This document shows, piece by piece, positions 41,330-50,376 of a stretch of 64,000 nucleotides of DNA (position 1 is the stretch's first letter; each line of letters begins with the position of its first letter). Under the pieces are notes generated by a model. It was not told the origin of the DNA. It saw only the letters and a list, made by a program, of their open reading frames with translations, and ran no database searches. Origin of the DNA: an uncultured Bacteroidales bacterium (GTDB lineage Bacteria > Bacteroidota > Bacteroidia > Bacteroidales > UBA932); NCBI GenBank assembly GCA_944323845.1, contig CALUUA010000001.1, positions 62,001 through 126,000 on the forward strand, in the 5' to 3' direction. Both the position numbers and the translations under genes were made by a program.

Positions 41330-44300
41330 TACAGATCATGAAAGCATCGGCAGGTTCGGGAAAGACCTTCAACCTCGCCAGAAAATACATTACACTGCTT
41401 TTCAGAAAGCAGGACAGGTCGGCATTCCGTCACATTCTGGCGGTGACCTTTACGAACAAGGCCACCGACGAGATGAAAAACCGGATACTGCGCGAACTCT
41501 ACAGGCTTTCATCGGACCCGGCCTCATCCGGATATATCAAATGGTTCATGCCGTGGAAGTTCTCCGACGCGGAACTGGCCGATGTGGATCCGGATGATGT
41601 GGTCAAGGAACTCCCCGGCAGACCCGGAGAGGAAATCACGCTGGACAGTATCCGCGAGTGCGCCCGGGAAATGCTGTATAATATACTGCACGACTACAGC
41701 GCATTTTCCATCAGCACGATTGACCGTTTTTTCCAGCAGACCCTCAAAGCATTTTCCCGGGAAATAGGCCAGTTTGCCTCCTATCAGGTGGAACTTGACA
41801 AGGACGCGCTGGTGAACGAGACGGTGGACAGGATCTTCGACTCCCTGACCGAAGATGACAGGGACCTGCTCAAATGGCTGACTGATTGTGCGATAGATCA
41901 GGTCGAAAGCGGAAAGAAATACGATATTGCCAGAAGTCTGGCGACTATGGCGAAAAGGCTCAGGTCCGATGAATACAGGACAGCCGCCGAGGCTGAAGGT
42001 ATAGACGAATCGTCGGTCTACGCGTATTCGAATCTGACGAAGGTCCGCAGCATCTGCCGCTCTGTCCGCAACGATTTCTGCTCCCGTCTCTCCGACTGCG
42101 CCTCGAAGGCCTTGTCAGCCATCGTGGAGTGCGGACTGTCGGAGAAAGACTTCACGCGGGGTTTCCCGAAAGCGTTGCGGGAATTTGCCGGCATAAGGCC
42201 GGGTGAAGCCGTGAAAAGACCGGACACCTTCCTGAAATACGCTGCCGACAGGGACATGTGGTTCCCGAAATCCAGGAAAACGAAGGCTGAACAGGCAGTC
42301 TCCTCCGGACTTGAAGACGCGTTTTCGGACGTGTGCCGTATTTTCGGAGAGGATTTCAAGGTTTACAATACCGCCTGCCTCATCTATTCGCAGCTTTATG
42401 AGCTGGGACTGCATGCCGACATCGCCAGAGAGTTCGATGCCGTCCTGAAAGACAGGAATGTCTTGGGCATTGATGACTCCAACCTTATCCTCAAGAATAT
42501 CATAGACGGTTCGGATGCCCCCTTCGTATATGAAAAGACCGGAGTAAGATATGAAAATTTCCTGCTGGATGAATTTCAGGACACATCCGGAATCCAATGG
42601 GAGAATTTCCGCCCGCTTCTGGAAAACAGCGTGTCGCAGAATTTCGACTGTCTGGTAGTGGGCGATGTCAAGCAGAGCATCTATCGCTGGCGCGGATCCG
42701 ACTGGAAACTTCTGCAGCACAGTCTGGAGGCGGAATTACCGCACTGCAGGACGACAGTGCTCGACAGCAATTTCAGAAGCCGGAAGAATATCGTCGAATT
42801 CAACAATGACTTCTTCACCTACGCGGCAGGCGAGCTTGACCGGGTGTACGGTTCCGGTACAGCCGTTTCGGACATTTACTCTGACGTAAGGCAGAAAGTG
42901 ACGTCCGGCGCACTGGATCCCGGCATGGTGGAGGCTACATTCTGCAACGAGGATGCGGAATCCGATATAGTCGTCAGAACCATACGGAATCTTGTGGCAG
43001 GAGGCGCACGCTACGGAGACATAGCTGTGCTGGTCAGGAACAACGATTCGGGAGAGAAGACGGCTGAAGTGCTGATCGGCGATTCAATTCCGGTCCTCAC
43101 TGACGATTCCCTGAAAATCAGCTCCTCCGGCATGGTCAGGCAGATAGTGTCGATGCTGTCCGCAATGGATAATCCTCAGGACACAGCCAGCGGCTTTGCC
43201 GCCTTTTCCTTGAATGCGGACATGCCGGACAGCTACCGTTCGCTGCCGGATTTGTGCGAAGCCCTCATAAGATCGCTGAAGGATGCCGGAGGATATGATT
43301 CCGATGCCCAGGCCACCTATATACAGTCTTTCATGGACTGCGTTATGGATTTTTCCGCCAGGAACGGAAATTCCATTCATGACTTTCTCGAATATTGGAA
43401 TGAAAAGGTCCTGTATGTCACGTCCCCGTCATTGTCAGATGCTGTCAGGATAATCACTGTCCACAAATCGAAGGGACTGGATTTCGATTATGTCATATTC
43501 CCTTATGCTGAAAAGGTCGATCTTTTCCGTAAGACTGACGTATGGTGCTGTCCTGATTTCAGCGGGACAGCCCTCGAACCTGCCGGACGCGGGCTGTATG
43601 ATGTGACCCTGTCCGGGAGCAGCGTCGACACTCTTTTCGAAAAGGATTTCATGAAAGAACGGCTGATGCAGATCATAGACAATGTCAATATCTTCTACGT
43701 GGCCCTGACGAGAGCCGTAAAAGGGATGCACATCATATCAGTGATGCCTCCGGCAAAACTGACTGAATCGGCTGACGGGGAGATGGACTTCAAGAACATG
43801 AGCCAGATTCTCTATGCCTATATCCGCAGGCACGGAGTCAGGATGGGTTTCAGGGAAGGGGAGTACGGGGGAGAAGACGCTCCGGAATCTTACAGGCTCG
43901 GCGAGATGCCGCGCCGGGACGCGGACAAGATGTCCGGACCGGAATTTACCGTAGTGCCTGCCGCATATCCGTCTTTCCCTCTTAATCCGGAGCATTCCGC
44001 AGATGACGGTCCTGCCGGGAACAGGCTGGTTCTGAGTACCGACAGTCTGGATTATTTTTCCGAAGACGGGAGGTCGGGACTGTATTCTTCAGGGAGAATG
44101 CGCGGAGTCATCCTGCACAGGATATTGTCGGAAGTCAGGGAGGCGGGGGACTTGGACAAGGCGGTACGGAATGCGGTGGCCTCAGGTCTTCTGGATGAAG
44201 AAGAATCGGCAGCGGCAGCCGCTTTCCTGAAGTCTAAGATAGAGTCCGTAGAGCCGGAAGGATGGTTTTCCGGAGGCAAGCGTATGGTATTGAACGAAGT

Positions 44301-44520
44301 GTCCATGATAGATTCGGACGGAAGCGTTTATCGTCCGGACCGTGTCATGGTGGGGGCGGACGGCAAGGTGACTGTCATCGACTATAAGTTCGGTGCCAGG
44401 GACAGTTCTCATTCGCGACAGATTCTGAAATATGCCGACATGTGGGAAAGAAAAGGGTATTGTGATGTTTCCGCCTGTCTGTGGTATGTCATGGAAGACA
44501 GCATCGAGAGAGTGAAGTAG
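41326..44520 (+). CDS. AddA-like UvrD/RecB-type helicase-nuclease
   Basis: A 1064-residue superfamily 1 helicase. Walker A MKASAGSGKTFNLARKYITL (residues about 5-24), motif Ia AVTFTNKATDEMKNRILREL, Walker B ENFLLDEFQDTSGIQWENF (about 405-425), motif III VVGDVKQSIYRWRGSDWKLL, motif V TVHKSKGLDFDYVIFPYAE (about 707-725), motif VI VALTRAVKGM. The C-terminal RecB-like nuclease has VYRPDRVMVGADGKVTVIDY and KFGARD. It forms the AddAB-type end-processing complex with the upstream product. Confidence 0.92.
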   Translation: MIQIMKASAGSGKTFNLARKYITLLFRKQDRSAFRHILAVTFTNKATDEMKNRILRELYRLSSDPASSGYIKWFMPWKFSDAELADVDPDDVVKELPGRPGEEITLDSIRECAREMLYNILHDYSAFSISTIDRFFQQTLKAFSREIGQFASYQVELDKDALVNETVDRIFDSLTEDDRDLLKWLTDCAIDQVESGKKYDIARSLATMAKRLRSDEYRTAAEAEGIDESSVYAYSNLTKVRSICRSVRNDFCSRLSDCASKALSAIVECGLSEKDFTRGFPKALREFAGIRPGEAVKRPDTFLKYAADRDMWFPKSRKTKAEQAVSSGLEDAFSDVCRIFGEDFKVYNTACLIYSQLYELGLHADIAREFDAVLKDRNVLGIDDSNLILKNIIDGSDAPFVYEKTGVRYENFLLDEFQDTSGIQWENFRPLLENSVSQNFDCLVVGDVKQSIYRWRGSDWKLLQHSLEAELPHCRTTVLDSNFRSRKNIVEFNNDFFTYAAGELDRVYGSGTAVSDIYSDVRQKVTSGALDPGMVEATFCNEDAESDIVVRTIRNLVAGGARYGDIAVLVRNNDSGEKTAEVLIGDSIPVLTDDSLKISSSGMVRQIVSMLSAMDNPQDTASGFAAFSLNADMPDSYRSLPDLCEALIRSLKDAGGYDSDAQATYIQSFMDCVMDFSARNGNSIHDFLEYWNEKVLYVTSPSLSDAVRIITVHKSKGLDFDYVIFPYAEKVDLFRKTDVWCCPDFSGTALEPAGRGLYDVTLSGSSVDTLFEKDFMKERLMQIIDNVNIFYVALTRAVKGMHIISVMPPAKLTESADGEMDFKNMSQILYAYIRRHGVRMGFREGEYGGEDAPESYRLGEMPRRDADKMSGPEFTVVPAAYPSFPLNPEHSADDGPAGNRLVLSTDSLDYFSEDGRSGLYSSGRMRGVILHRILSEVREAGDLDKAVRNAVASGLLDEEESAAAAAFLKSKIESVEPEGWFSGGKRMVLNEVSMIDSDGSVYRPDRVMVGADGKVTVIDYKFGARDSSHSRQILKYADMWERKGYCDVSACLWYVMEDSIERVK

Positions 44521-44545
44521 TTTTTTTATTCTGCGGATTTTTGAG

Positions 44546-44553
44546 TATCTTTG
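44546..44553 (+). promoter_or_regulatory. Candidate -7 element for the DUF4290-ftsK-lolA run
   Basis: TATCTTTG, 20 bp before the ATG at 44574. It supports that start over upstream in-frame codons (frame open from 44481, inside addA). Confidence 0.55.
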
Positions 44554-44573
44554 GCCGAAATATTTTTCGGAAA

Positions 44574-45248
44574 ATGGAGAACGGGGAAGAAAAAAGGAAT
44601 GCAGTCGTCAGGCTGCCGTACAATACGCAGAAACGTCGTCTGCAGCTTCCTGAATATGGCAGGAACGTGCAGAAGATGATAGAATATGTCAAGTCCATTC
44701 CCGACAGGGAGGAGAGGAACCGTCAGGCGAGGGCCGTGATAGCTGTCATGGAGACAATCAATCCTCAGGTCCATCTGCAGGACGACTACGAGCACAAGCT
44801 GTGGGATCACATGTACATCATTTCAGGTTTTGATCTGGATGTGGATTCCCCGTATCCGGCACCCAAGCCGGAAGAGCTGTTCACTCCTCCTGTGGAAATA
44901 AAGATACGGAAGACTCCTGTCAGGTTCGCGCACTATGGCAGGAACATCGAGAATATCATAAATCTCATCGCCGATAAGGAAGACGGCGACGTGAAGACCG
45001 CCATGATCCGGTCGATAGCCCTGTACATGAGGCAGCAGTACCTGATCTGGAACAAGGACAGCGTCAATGACGAGACCATCTTCGGCGACATAGTGAAGCT
45101 GTCCGGCGGAAGAATCACCATACCGGAAGGGCTTCATCTGTCCAGAATCCCGTCGGATCAGGTGTTCAGCAGGCCGGGGAACGGAATGCAGAGGTCGAAG
45201 GCCATGCTCAGGCAGAAGAATCTCCGTATGAAGAACAACAGAAAATAA
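44574..45248 (+). CDS. DUF4290 family protein
   Basis: A 224-residue cytoplasmic protein of unknown function, conserved in Bacteroidetes. LPYNTQKRRLQLPEYGRNVQ (residues about 14-33), SIPDREERNRQARAVIAVME, NPQVHLQDDYEHKLWDHMYI and a basic tail are the DUF4290 features. It resembles itself internally (PEYGRNVQKMI and AHYGRNIENII), suggesting a duplicated helical unit. It stands between the AddAB-like genes and ftsK, 28 bp before the latter. Confidence 0.82.
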   Translation: MENGEEKRNAVVRLPYNTQKRRLQLPEYGRNVQKMIEYVKSIPDREERNRQARAVIAVMETINPQVHLQDDYEHKLWDHMYIISGFDLDVDSPYPAPKPEELFTPPVEIKIRKTPVRFAHYGRNIENIINLIADKEDGDVKTAMIRSIALYMRQQYLIWNKDSVNDETIFGDIVKLSGGRITIPEGLHLSRIPSDQVFSRPGNGMQRSKAMLRQKNLRMKNNRK

Positions 45249-45276
45249 CGGAAGGCTGCAAAGCCGATGGTGCGAT

Positions 45277-47814
45277 ATGGCGCAGAAGAAATCTAAACAG
45301 GATAGGAAACCGGAACGCAAGTCCGGGCGGAAAGGCGGCGTGCTGTTCTTTTTTACGGGGATGGACGAAGGCAGCAAGCGTGTCCTGACCAAGGTGGCCG
45401 GACTGTTGTCGGCCGCACTTGCCGTATTCACATTTCTGGCTGTCTTCTCCTATCTGTTTACCTGGAAGGCGGACCAGAGTCTTCTGACAGATCCGTCCAT
45501 GCTGGATCAGGATGTGGCTGTCGGCAACATGGCCGGAAAACTCGGCTACAAATGGGCGTTCTTTCTGGTTTCGACATGTTTCGGACTGGGAAGTTTCGCC
45601 ATTGTATATTTCTTCATGGCATGTTCGGTGCGGCTTCTGTTGGACAGGACAGGCATAAGCTATCTGAGGACATTGCTCGTTTCGGTTTCCGGAGCTTTCG
45701 TCTTTTCCCTTCTTCTGGCTTATTTTTCAGTCATTTTCGATTGCCGGACAGCGTTCGGCGGAGGTCTTGGCGGTGACTGCGGGGATGTCATGGTGGCGAT
45801 GCTTTCGAATCTGACAGGGCGGATAGTCACTTTGATTATCCTGCTGATTCTTCTCGTGGTATGGCTGCTGATGGTGAGCGGACGTTTTTCGCGTTGGCTT
45901 GCCCGCCTGGGCGAAAGGTCAGCCTCTCGGACGCAGGACGCGGAATCCGGTGTGCCGGATGAAAGTATTGCCGCAGGCGATGACTTAGATATTGCTCCTG
46001 ACAGGAGCAATGAATATCAGGAGGAAGACTGTCCTGCCGCTGACGATGCCGCCACTTATGACGATAATGTCTGCGATGACGGCGGATACGGCGATTCCGA
46101 TGCGGATGGCGATGATCATATGCCTGAAGATGTCACGCCGGAAGTCTCTCATCCGGAAACCGATGCTGGCGGGGAAGAGGCCGGGACATCGGGACTGGAA
46201 GTCGTCAAGGGCGATGATTTTTCGGCCAGAGTGACGAAGGATCTGCCGCGTATCAATGTCCGGGATGAACTGGAGAATTATGTTTTCCCGTCGCTCAGCC
46301 TTCTGGAAGACTATGCGTCAGGCAGGCATGAAGTGGCCTCGGAAGAGCTTGAAAGGAACAATAACAAGATCAGGGCTACTCTTCTCAGCTATAAGATACA
46401 GGTGGAAAAGGTGACCGCCTGCGTAGGGCCTACCGTTTCCCTTTATAAGGTCATCCCGGCTCCCGGAGTGAAGATTTCAGCCATCAAGAATCTGGAGCAG
46501 GATATAGCCCGGTCGTTGAGTGCCAAAGGAGTGCGCGTCGTAAGTCTTCCTGATTCCGTCGGTATCGAGGTCGCAAACGACTATCCTTCCATAGTGCCGT
46601 TGAAGTCGATGTTGAATGATCCGGCCTTCCGTGAAAGCAAGGCCGAACTTCCTGTAGCCATCGGTTATACCATCACGCAGAAAGTAAAGGTCTTCGATCT
46701 GGCTGATGCCCCGCACCTACTGGTGGCCGGAGCTACAAAACAGGGTAAGTCCGTGGGACTCAATGTTATAGTGACTTCGCTCCTGTATTCGAAGCATCCT
46801 TCGGAACTGAAGTTTGTCTTCATTGACCCTAAGATGGTGGAGTTCACCGTATATTCCAAACTCCTGAAGCATTATCTGGCAGTGCTCCCGGATGCCGCTG
46901 ACGAGACGGAGGAGATGGAGAACGCCGTGGTCAAGTTCCCGGATCAGGCCGAGCAGGTGCTCCGTTCTCTGGTAGAGGAGATGGAGGGCAGATACAAGCT
47001 GTTCAACAAGGCCGTGGTGAACAATGTGAAACTCTACAACGACAAATACCGGGACAGGTATCTTCTGCCGACGGAAGGGCATCACTATATGCCGTATATT
47101 GTCGTGGTCATAGACGAGTATGCCGATCTGCTGATGGCCGGGGGCATGGGAAGCAATGCCAAGAAAATATCGCAGAGTATCACGAACTCCATCATCAGAC
47201 TGGCCCAGAAAGGCCGTGCAGCCGGCATACATGTCATCATCGCGACCCAGCGTCCGTCCGTGGATGTCATAACGAGTGTGATAAAGGCCAATTTCCCTGC
47301 CAGAATAGCTTTCAGGACGGCTTCCCGAGGCGATTCCACTACGATTATCGGCTCTCCCGGGGCAGTGAACCTGATTGGAAAGGGCGATATGCTGTATTAT
47401 TCCGGAATAGAATGCGAGCGTATTCAGTGCGCCCTTGTGAGCCTGTCGGAAATAGACCATATAACCAGATTCATAGCTGACCAGAAGGGTTACAGGAAAT
47501 GTTATAATACTCCTTATTATCTTCCTCCTGTCAATGCTTCCGAAGATGAGTCCGGAAACGGAGGCGGAATGGTCGACATGCAGAATCTGGACAACATGTT
47601 CGAAGAAGCCGCCAAGCTGGTGGTGCTGTCCCAGCAGGGTTCCACTTCCGCATTGCAGAGAAAGCTCGGTCTCGGATACGCCAGAGCAGGGAAGATAATG
47701 GATCAGCTGGAAGCTGCGGGTATAGTCGGACCGCAGGAAGGTTCCAAACCGCGTCAGGTGCTTGTGGGGGACCTTGCCGGTCTCGAACCGATATTGAAGT
47801 CGTTCATAGGTTAG
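45277..47814 (+). CDS. ftsK: DNA translocase FtsK
   Basis: An 845-residue septum-located DNA pump that segregates the chromosome ends and activates XerCD at dif. Four N-terminal membrane segments (about 39-62, 92-116, 128-152, 182-202), an acidic linker (about 205-310), the FtsK alpha/beta motor with Walker A LLVAGATKQGKSVGLNV (about 484-500), Walker B YIVVVIDEYADLLMAGG (about 607-623), ATQRPSVDVITSVIKANFPA and a winged-helix gamma domain (about 775-845, LQRKLGLGYARAGKIMDQLE) for KOPS reading. A short palindrome is inserted in frame in the linker. Confidence 0.95.
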   Translation: MAQKKSKQDRKPERKSGRKGGVLFFFTGMDEGSKRVLTKVAGLLSAALAVFTFLAVFSYLFTWKADQSLLTDPSMLDQDVAVGNMAGKLGYKWAFFLVSTCFGLGSFAIVYFFMACSVRLLLDRTGISYLRTLLVSVSGAFVFSLLLAYFSVIFDCRTAFGGGLGGDCGDVMVAMLSNLTGRIVTLIILLILLVVWLLMVSGRFSRWLARLGERSASRTQDAESGVPDESIAAGDDLDIAPDRSNEYQEEDCPAADDAATYDDNVCDDGGYGDSDADGDDHMPEDVTPEVSHPETDAGGEEAGTSGLEVVKGDDFSARVTKDLPRINVRDELENYVFPSLSLLEDYASGRHEVASEELERNNNKIRATLLSYKIQVEKVTACVGPTVSLYKVIPAPGVKISAIKNLEQDIARSLSAKGVRVVSLPDSVGIEVANDYPSIVPLKSMLNDPAFRESKAELPVAIGYTITQKVKVFDLADAPHLLVAGATKQGKSVGLNVIVTSLLYSKHPSELKFVFIDPKMVEFTVYSKLLKHYLAVLPDAADETEEMENAVVKFPDQAEQVLRSLVEEMEGRYKLFNKAVVNNVKLYNDKYRDRYLLPTEGHHYMPYIVVVIDEYADLLMAGGMGSNAKKISQSITNSIIRLAQKGRAAGIHVIIATQRPSVDVITSVIKANFPARIAFRTASRGDSTTIIGSPGAVNLIGKGDMLYYSGIECERIQCALVSLSEIDHITRFIADQKGYRKCYNTPYYLPPVNASEDESGNGGGMVDMQNLDNMFEEAAKLVVLSQQGSTSALQRKLGLGYARAGKIMDQLEAAGIVGPQEGSKPRQVLVGDLAGLEPILKSFIG
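45991..46011 (+). repeat. CAATGA-tail hairpin inside ftsK
   Basis: ATTGCTCCT-GAC-AGGAGCAAT followed by GAATATC; perfect 9-bp stem, in frame in the linker (IAPDRSNE). Member of the dispersed family. Confidence 0.65.
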
Positions 47815-47819
47815 ACAGG

Positions 47820-48470
47820 ATGTCAGGAATCATCTCATACATCATTCTGCTGTGCTGTCCGTTCTTGTTTTGCGGCAGTGTGGACCCTGCTGTCCTTTCA
47901 TCATCAGACACCCCGGAAGAGGTCTTGCAGAAATTCATTTCCGAAGTTTCCGGGTCTGCTGTGAAGTTCAGTTACGGGTATTCCATGAAAGACGGTTCCG
48001 CGCTGATATCCGGCGAAGGCTCGGTAGACATGCAGGGCGATGCATATCTGGTGACAGCGGACGGATTGGAGGTTTACTGCGACGGCAAGACCATGTGGAC
48101 GATCGACAGGCAGGCTGAAGAAGTCGTGATAGAATCGTGCGGTTCAGGGCAGCAGTCTTATTTCGCCAATCCTGCCCTGCTCATCCGCTCTTTCGACGAG
48201 CGGTTTGCTGTCAGCGAGGCTGTCGCCGTGGAGGACGGTCTGAAATACAGGCTGATTCCCGTTTCCGAAGGGACAGGCATATCCTGCCTGGAAGCCGTGA
48301 TTTCCTGCGACGGGGAAAAACTTCTGTCTGCCCGCATGGAAATGGAAAACGGGACAGTGATGGATTTCACAGTCCCGTCATTCTCATTTTTTCCTGTTTC
48401 AGGATCGGAGCGGTTCGTTTTCGACACTTCTTCTCTCGGAAATTCCTATGTGGTGACTGACCTGCGGTGA
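47820..48470 (+). CDS. LolA-like outer-membrane lipoprotein carrier family protein
   Basis: A 216-residue exported protein with a hydrophobic signal (SGIISYIILLCCPFLFCGSV) and a LolA-type half-barrel: FSYGYSMKDGSALISGEGSV, YCDGKTMWTIDRQAEEVVIE, ANPALLIRSFDERF and LEAVISCDGEKL. LolA ferries lipoproteins across the periplasm; LolA-like proteins are common directly after ftsK in Bacteroidetes, as here (5-bp gap). No ABC exporter lies nearby. Confidence 0.78.
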   Translation: MSGIISYIILLCCPFLFCGSVDPAVLSSSDTPEEVLQKFISEVSGSAVKFSYGYSMKDGSALISGEGSVDMQGDAYLVTADGLEVYCDGKTMWTIDRQAEEVVIESCGSGQQSYFANPALLIRSFDERFAVSEAVAVEDGLKYRLIPVSEGTGISCLEAVISCDGEKLLSARMEMENGTVMDFTVPSFSFFPVSGSERFVFDTSSLGNSYVVTDLR

Positions 48471-48489
48471 TACAGGCCGTTGAATGGCT

Positions 48490-49302
48490 TTACCAGCTTC
48501 CGCTCGCTCCGCCGCCCCCGAAATCTCCGCCTCCGAATCCGCCGAAACCTCCTCCGAATCCTCCGAAATCCCCTCCGCCGAATCCGTCATGGTGATAGTG
48601 TCTGCTTCCTCCGGAATCGTTCAGGATGCTTCCGATGATGAGACCCTTTATGAAGTCGCCCTTGTCGTTGATGAATTTCTTCCCGCCTCCGGAGTTATTG
48701 CCGCCTCCTTTGTTCCTTGATCGTATGACGGATATTATGATTATCAAGACAATCAGCAGAAGCCACATCGAAGCCCCGCTGCTCATTCCCGGAGGTTCCG
48801 ATATCTCTCCTGAAGCAAGTTTCATCAGTACGGAACATGCATTGTCTATCCCTGTGTAATAATCGCCTTTCTGAAAAGCCGGTATCATCTCATTGCTGAC
48901 AATCCGCTTTGCGTAGCTGTCAGGGATCGCTCCTTCGAGACCGTACCCGACGCTGATGTTTACCTGTCCGGGAGAATCCGCTGTCTTGGGCTTGACCAGC
49001 ACAACGATGCCATTGTCGGATTTTTCCGAACCGACACCCCATGCATGACCCAGTTCCGTGGCATATTCAGATGCAGAGAGCCCTTCCAGATCCTCTACGG
49101 TCACCACTGTGATCTGGTTTGACGTGCTGTCATTGAATGCTGTCAGTTTCCTTTCCAGAGCGATGCGCTGCGAGTAGTCGAGAATCCCGCAATAATCGTT
49201 TACGAGCCTTTGCGGGACCGGTTTTTTCGGGATGGCCGGAACTGTCAGGACAGCGCATGTCAGCAACATGGCCGCCAGCAGATATTTCAGATGTCGCTGC
49301 AT
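48490..49302 (-). CDS. TPM-domain membrane protein with Gly-rich tail (YgcG-like)
   Basis: A 270-residue protein: signal peptide (about 1-22), a TPM domain (about 33-160: VNDYCGILDYSQRIALERKL, ITVVTVEDLEGLSASEYATE, NGIVVLVKP, GYGLEGAIPDSYAKRIV), one membrane segment (MWLLLIVLIIIISVI, about 183-197) and a Gly/Ser-rich tail (GGGDFGGFGGGFGGFGG). TPM proteins act in membrane quality control or photosystem repair in other organisms; no function is known here. Third gene of lemA-TPM-TPM. Confidence 0.85.
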   Translation of the reverse strand: MQRHLKYLLAAMLLTCAVLTVPAIPKKPVPQRLVNDYCGILDYSQRIALERKLTAFNDSTSNQITVVTVEDLEGLSASEYATELGHAWGVGSEKSDNGIVVLVKPKTADSPGQVNISVGYGLEGAIPDSYAKRIVSNEMIPAFQKGDYYTGIDNACSVLMKLASGEISEPPGMSSGASMWLLLIVLIIIISVIRSRNKGGGNNSGGGKKFINDKGDFIKGLIIGSILNDSGGSRHYHHDGFGGGDFGGFGGGFGGFGGGDFGGGGASGSW

Positions 49303-49306
49303 AGTC

Positions 49307-49744
49307 CTATTTTTTAAATGAAATCTCGTCAGGCAGTTCGTTTACATCGTCTTTCCGGTACGGAAAGAATCTCTTCAGTCTTGCCCCGGCCATTCTTACG
49401 GCTTCAGCCAGCCCTTCGGCAAACTTGCCTTCGGTGAAATATGAATGGAGCGTATCTGACACTTCGTTCCAGAAATCTGCCGGTACGGCGTCGTTGATTC
49501 CCTTGTCGCCGACTATTGCGAAGACCTTTGAAGAGCAGGCGACATATATCAGTACCCCGTTTCTTGCCTCGGTCTTTTCCATACCGAGGCAATGGAATAC
49601 TTCCACAGCCTTCCTGTACGGATCTGTTTCGCACACGTCGTCGATATGGACGCGGATTTCACCGGATGTGTCCTTTTCCGCTTCCTGTATTGCGGCAACT
49701 ATCAGTTCCCGCCCTTTCCTGTCGAGGAAGTTCTCAGGATTCAT
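49307..49744 (-). CDS. TPM-domain protein
   Basis: A 145-residue TPM-domain protein without membrane segments: ENFLDRKGRELIVAAIQEAE, TSGEIRVHIDDVCETDPYRK, ARNGVLIYVACSSKVFAIVG and DKGINDAVPADFWNE. It lies between lemA and the YgcG-like gene, 4 bp before the latter. The trio lemA, TPM, TPM is a common arrangement in Bacteroidetes; the proteins probably work together at the membrane. Confidence 0.85.
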   Translation of the reverse strand: MNPENFLDRKGRELIVAAIQEAEKDTSGEIRVHIDDVCETDPYRKAVEVFHCLGMEKTEARNGVLIYVACSSKVFAIVGDKGINDAVPADFWNEVSDTLHSYFTEGKFAEGLAEAVRMAGARLKRFFPYRKDDVNELPDEISFKK

Positions 49745-49754
49745 CTATGCCGGT

Positions 49755-50336
49755 TCAGAATTCCACTTTAGGAGCCTCGGCAGCTTCCGTGTCGGCTTCG
49801 AAATAGCCTTTCTGCCCGAAACCGAATATGGAGGCTAGAATATTGCGCGGGAACCTGCGCACCATGGTATTGTATGCGCGTGCGGCATCATTGTATCTGC
49901 GGCGTTCTGTGGCTATCCTGTTCTCTGTCCCTGCCAGTTCAGCCTGAAGTTCAGAGAAATTCTGATTGGCTTTCAGGTCCGGATAATTCTCCGAAATGGC
50001 GAGAAGTCTTCCGAGCGCGGCACCGATTTCTCCCTGCGCCTCCTGATATGCGGCTATGTTCTCTTCGGTGAGCCGGTCAGGATCCACGGTGATTTTGGTC
50101 GCCTTCGATCTGGCCTCTATGACCCCTTCGAGGGTCTCCTGCTCATGCTCGGCATAGCCTTTCACGGTGGCTACGAGGTTCGGTATCAGATCCAGCCGTC
50201 TCTGGTACACGTTTTCGACCTGGGACCAGGCTGACTTGACATTTTCTTCGCCGGAAACCAGTCCATTGTATCCGGATACGGCCCAGATGGCTGCGGCAGC
50301 TACGATGACTGCGATGATGATGAGTGCTTTTTTCAT
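49755..50336 (-). CDS. lemA: LemA family protein
   Basis: A 193-residue membrane-anchored helical protein: one membrane segment (MKKALIIIAVIVAAAAIWAV), YNGLVSGEENVKSAWSQVEN, YQRRLDLIPNLVATVKGYAE, EIGAALGRLLAISENYPDLK and YNDAARAYNTMVRRFPRNIL, all LemA signatures. LemA function in bacteria is unknown. First of lemA-TPM-TPM. The frame extends upstream of 50336, but the Met there precedes the membrane anchor. Confidence 0.92.
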   Translation of the reverse strand: MKKALIIIAVIVAAAAIWAVSGYNGLVSGEENVKSAWSQVENVYQRRLDLIPNLVATVKGYAEHEQETLEGVIEARSKATKITVDPDRLTEENIAAYQEAQGEIGAALGRLLAISENYPDLKANQNFSELQAELAGTENRIATERRRYNDAARAYNTMVRRFPRNILASIFGFGQKGYFEADTEAAEAPKVEF

Positions 50337-50376
50337 GTAATTATTGCGTATTGATGGAATTATGCTGTTCTCGAGG

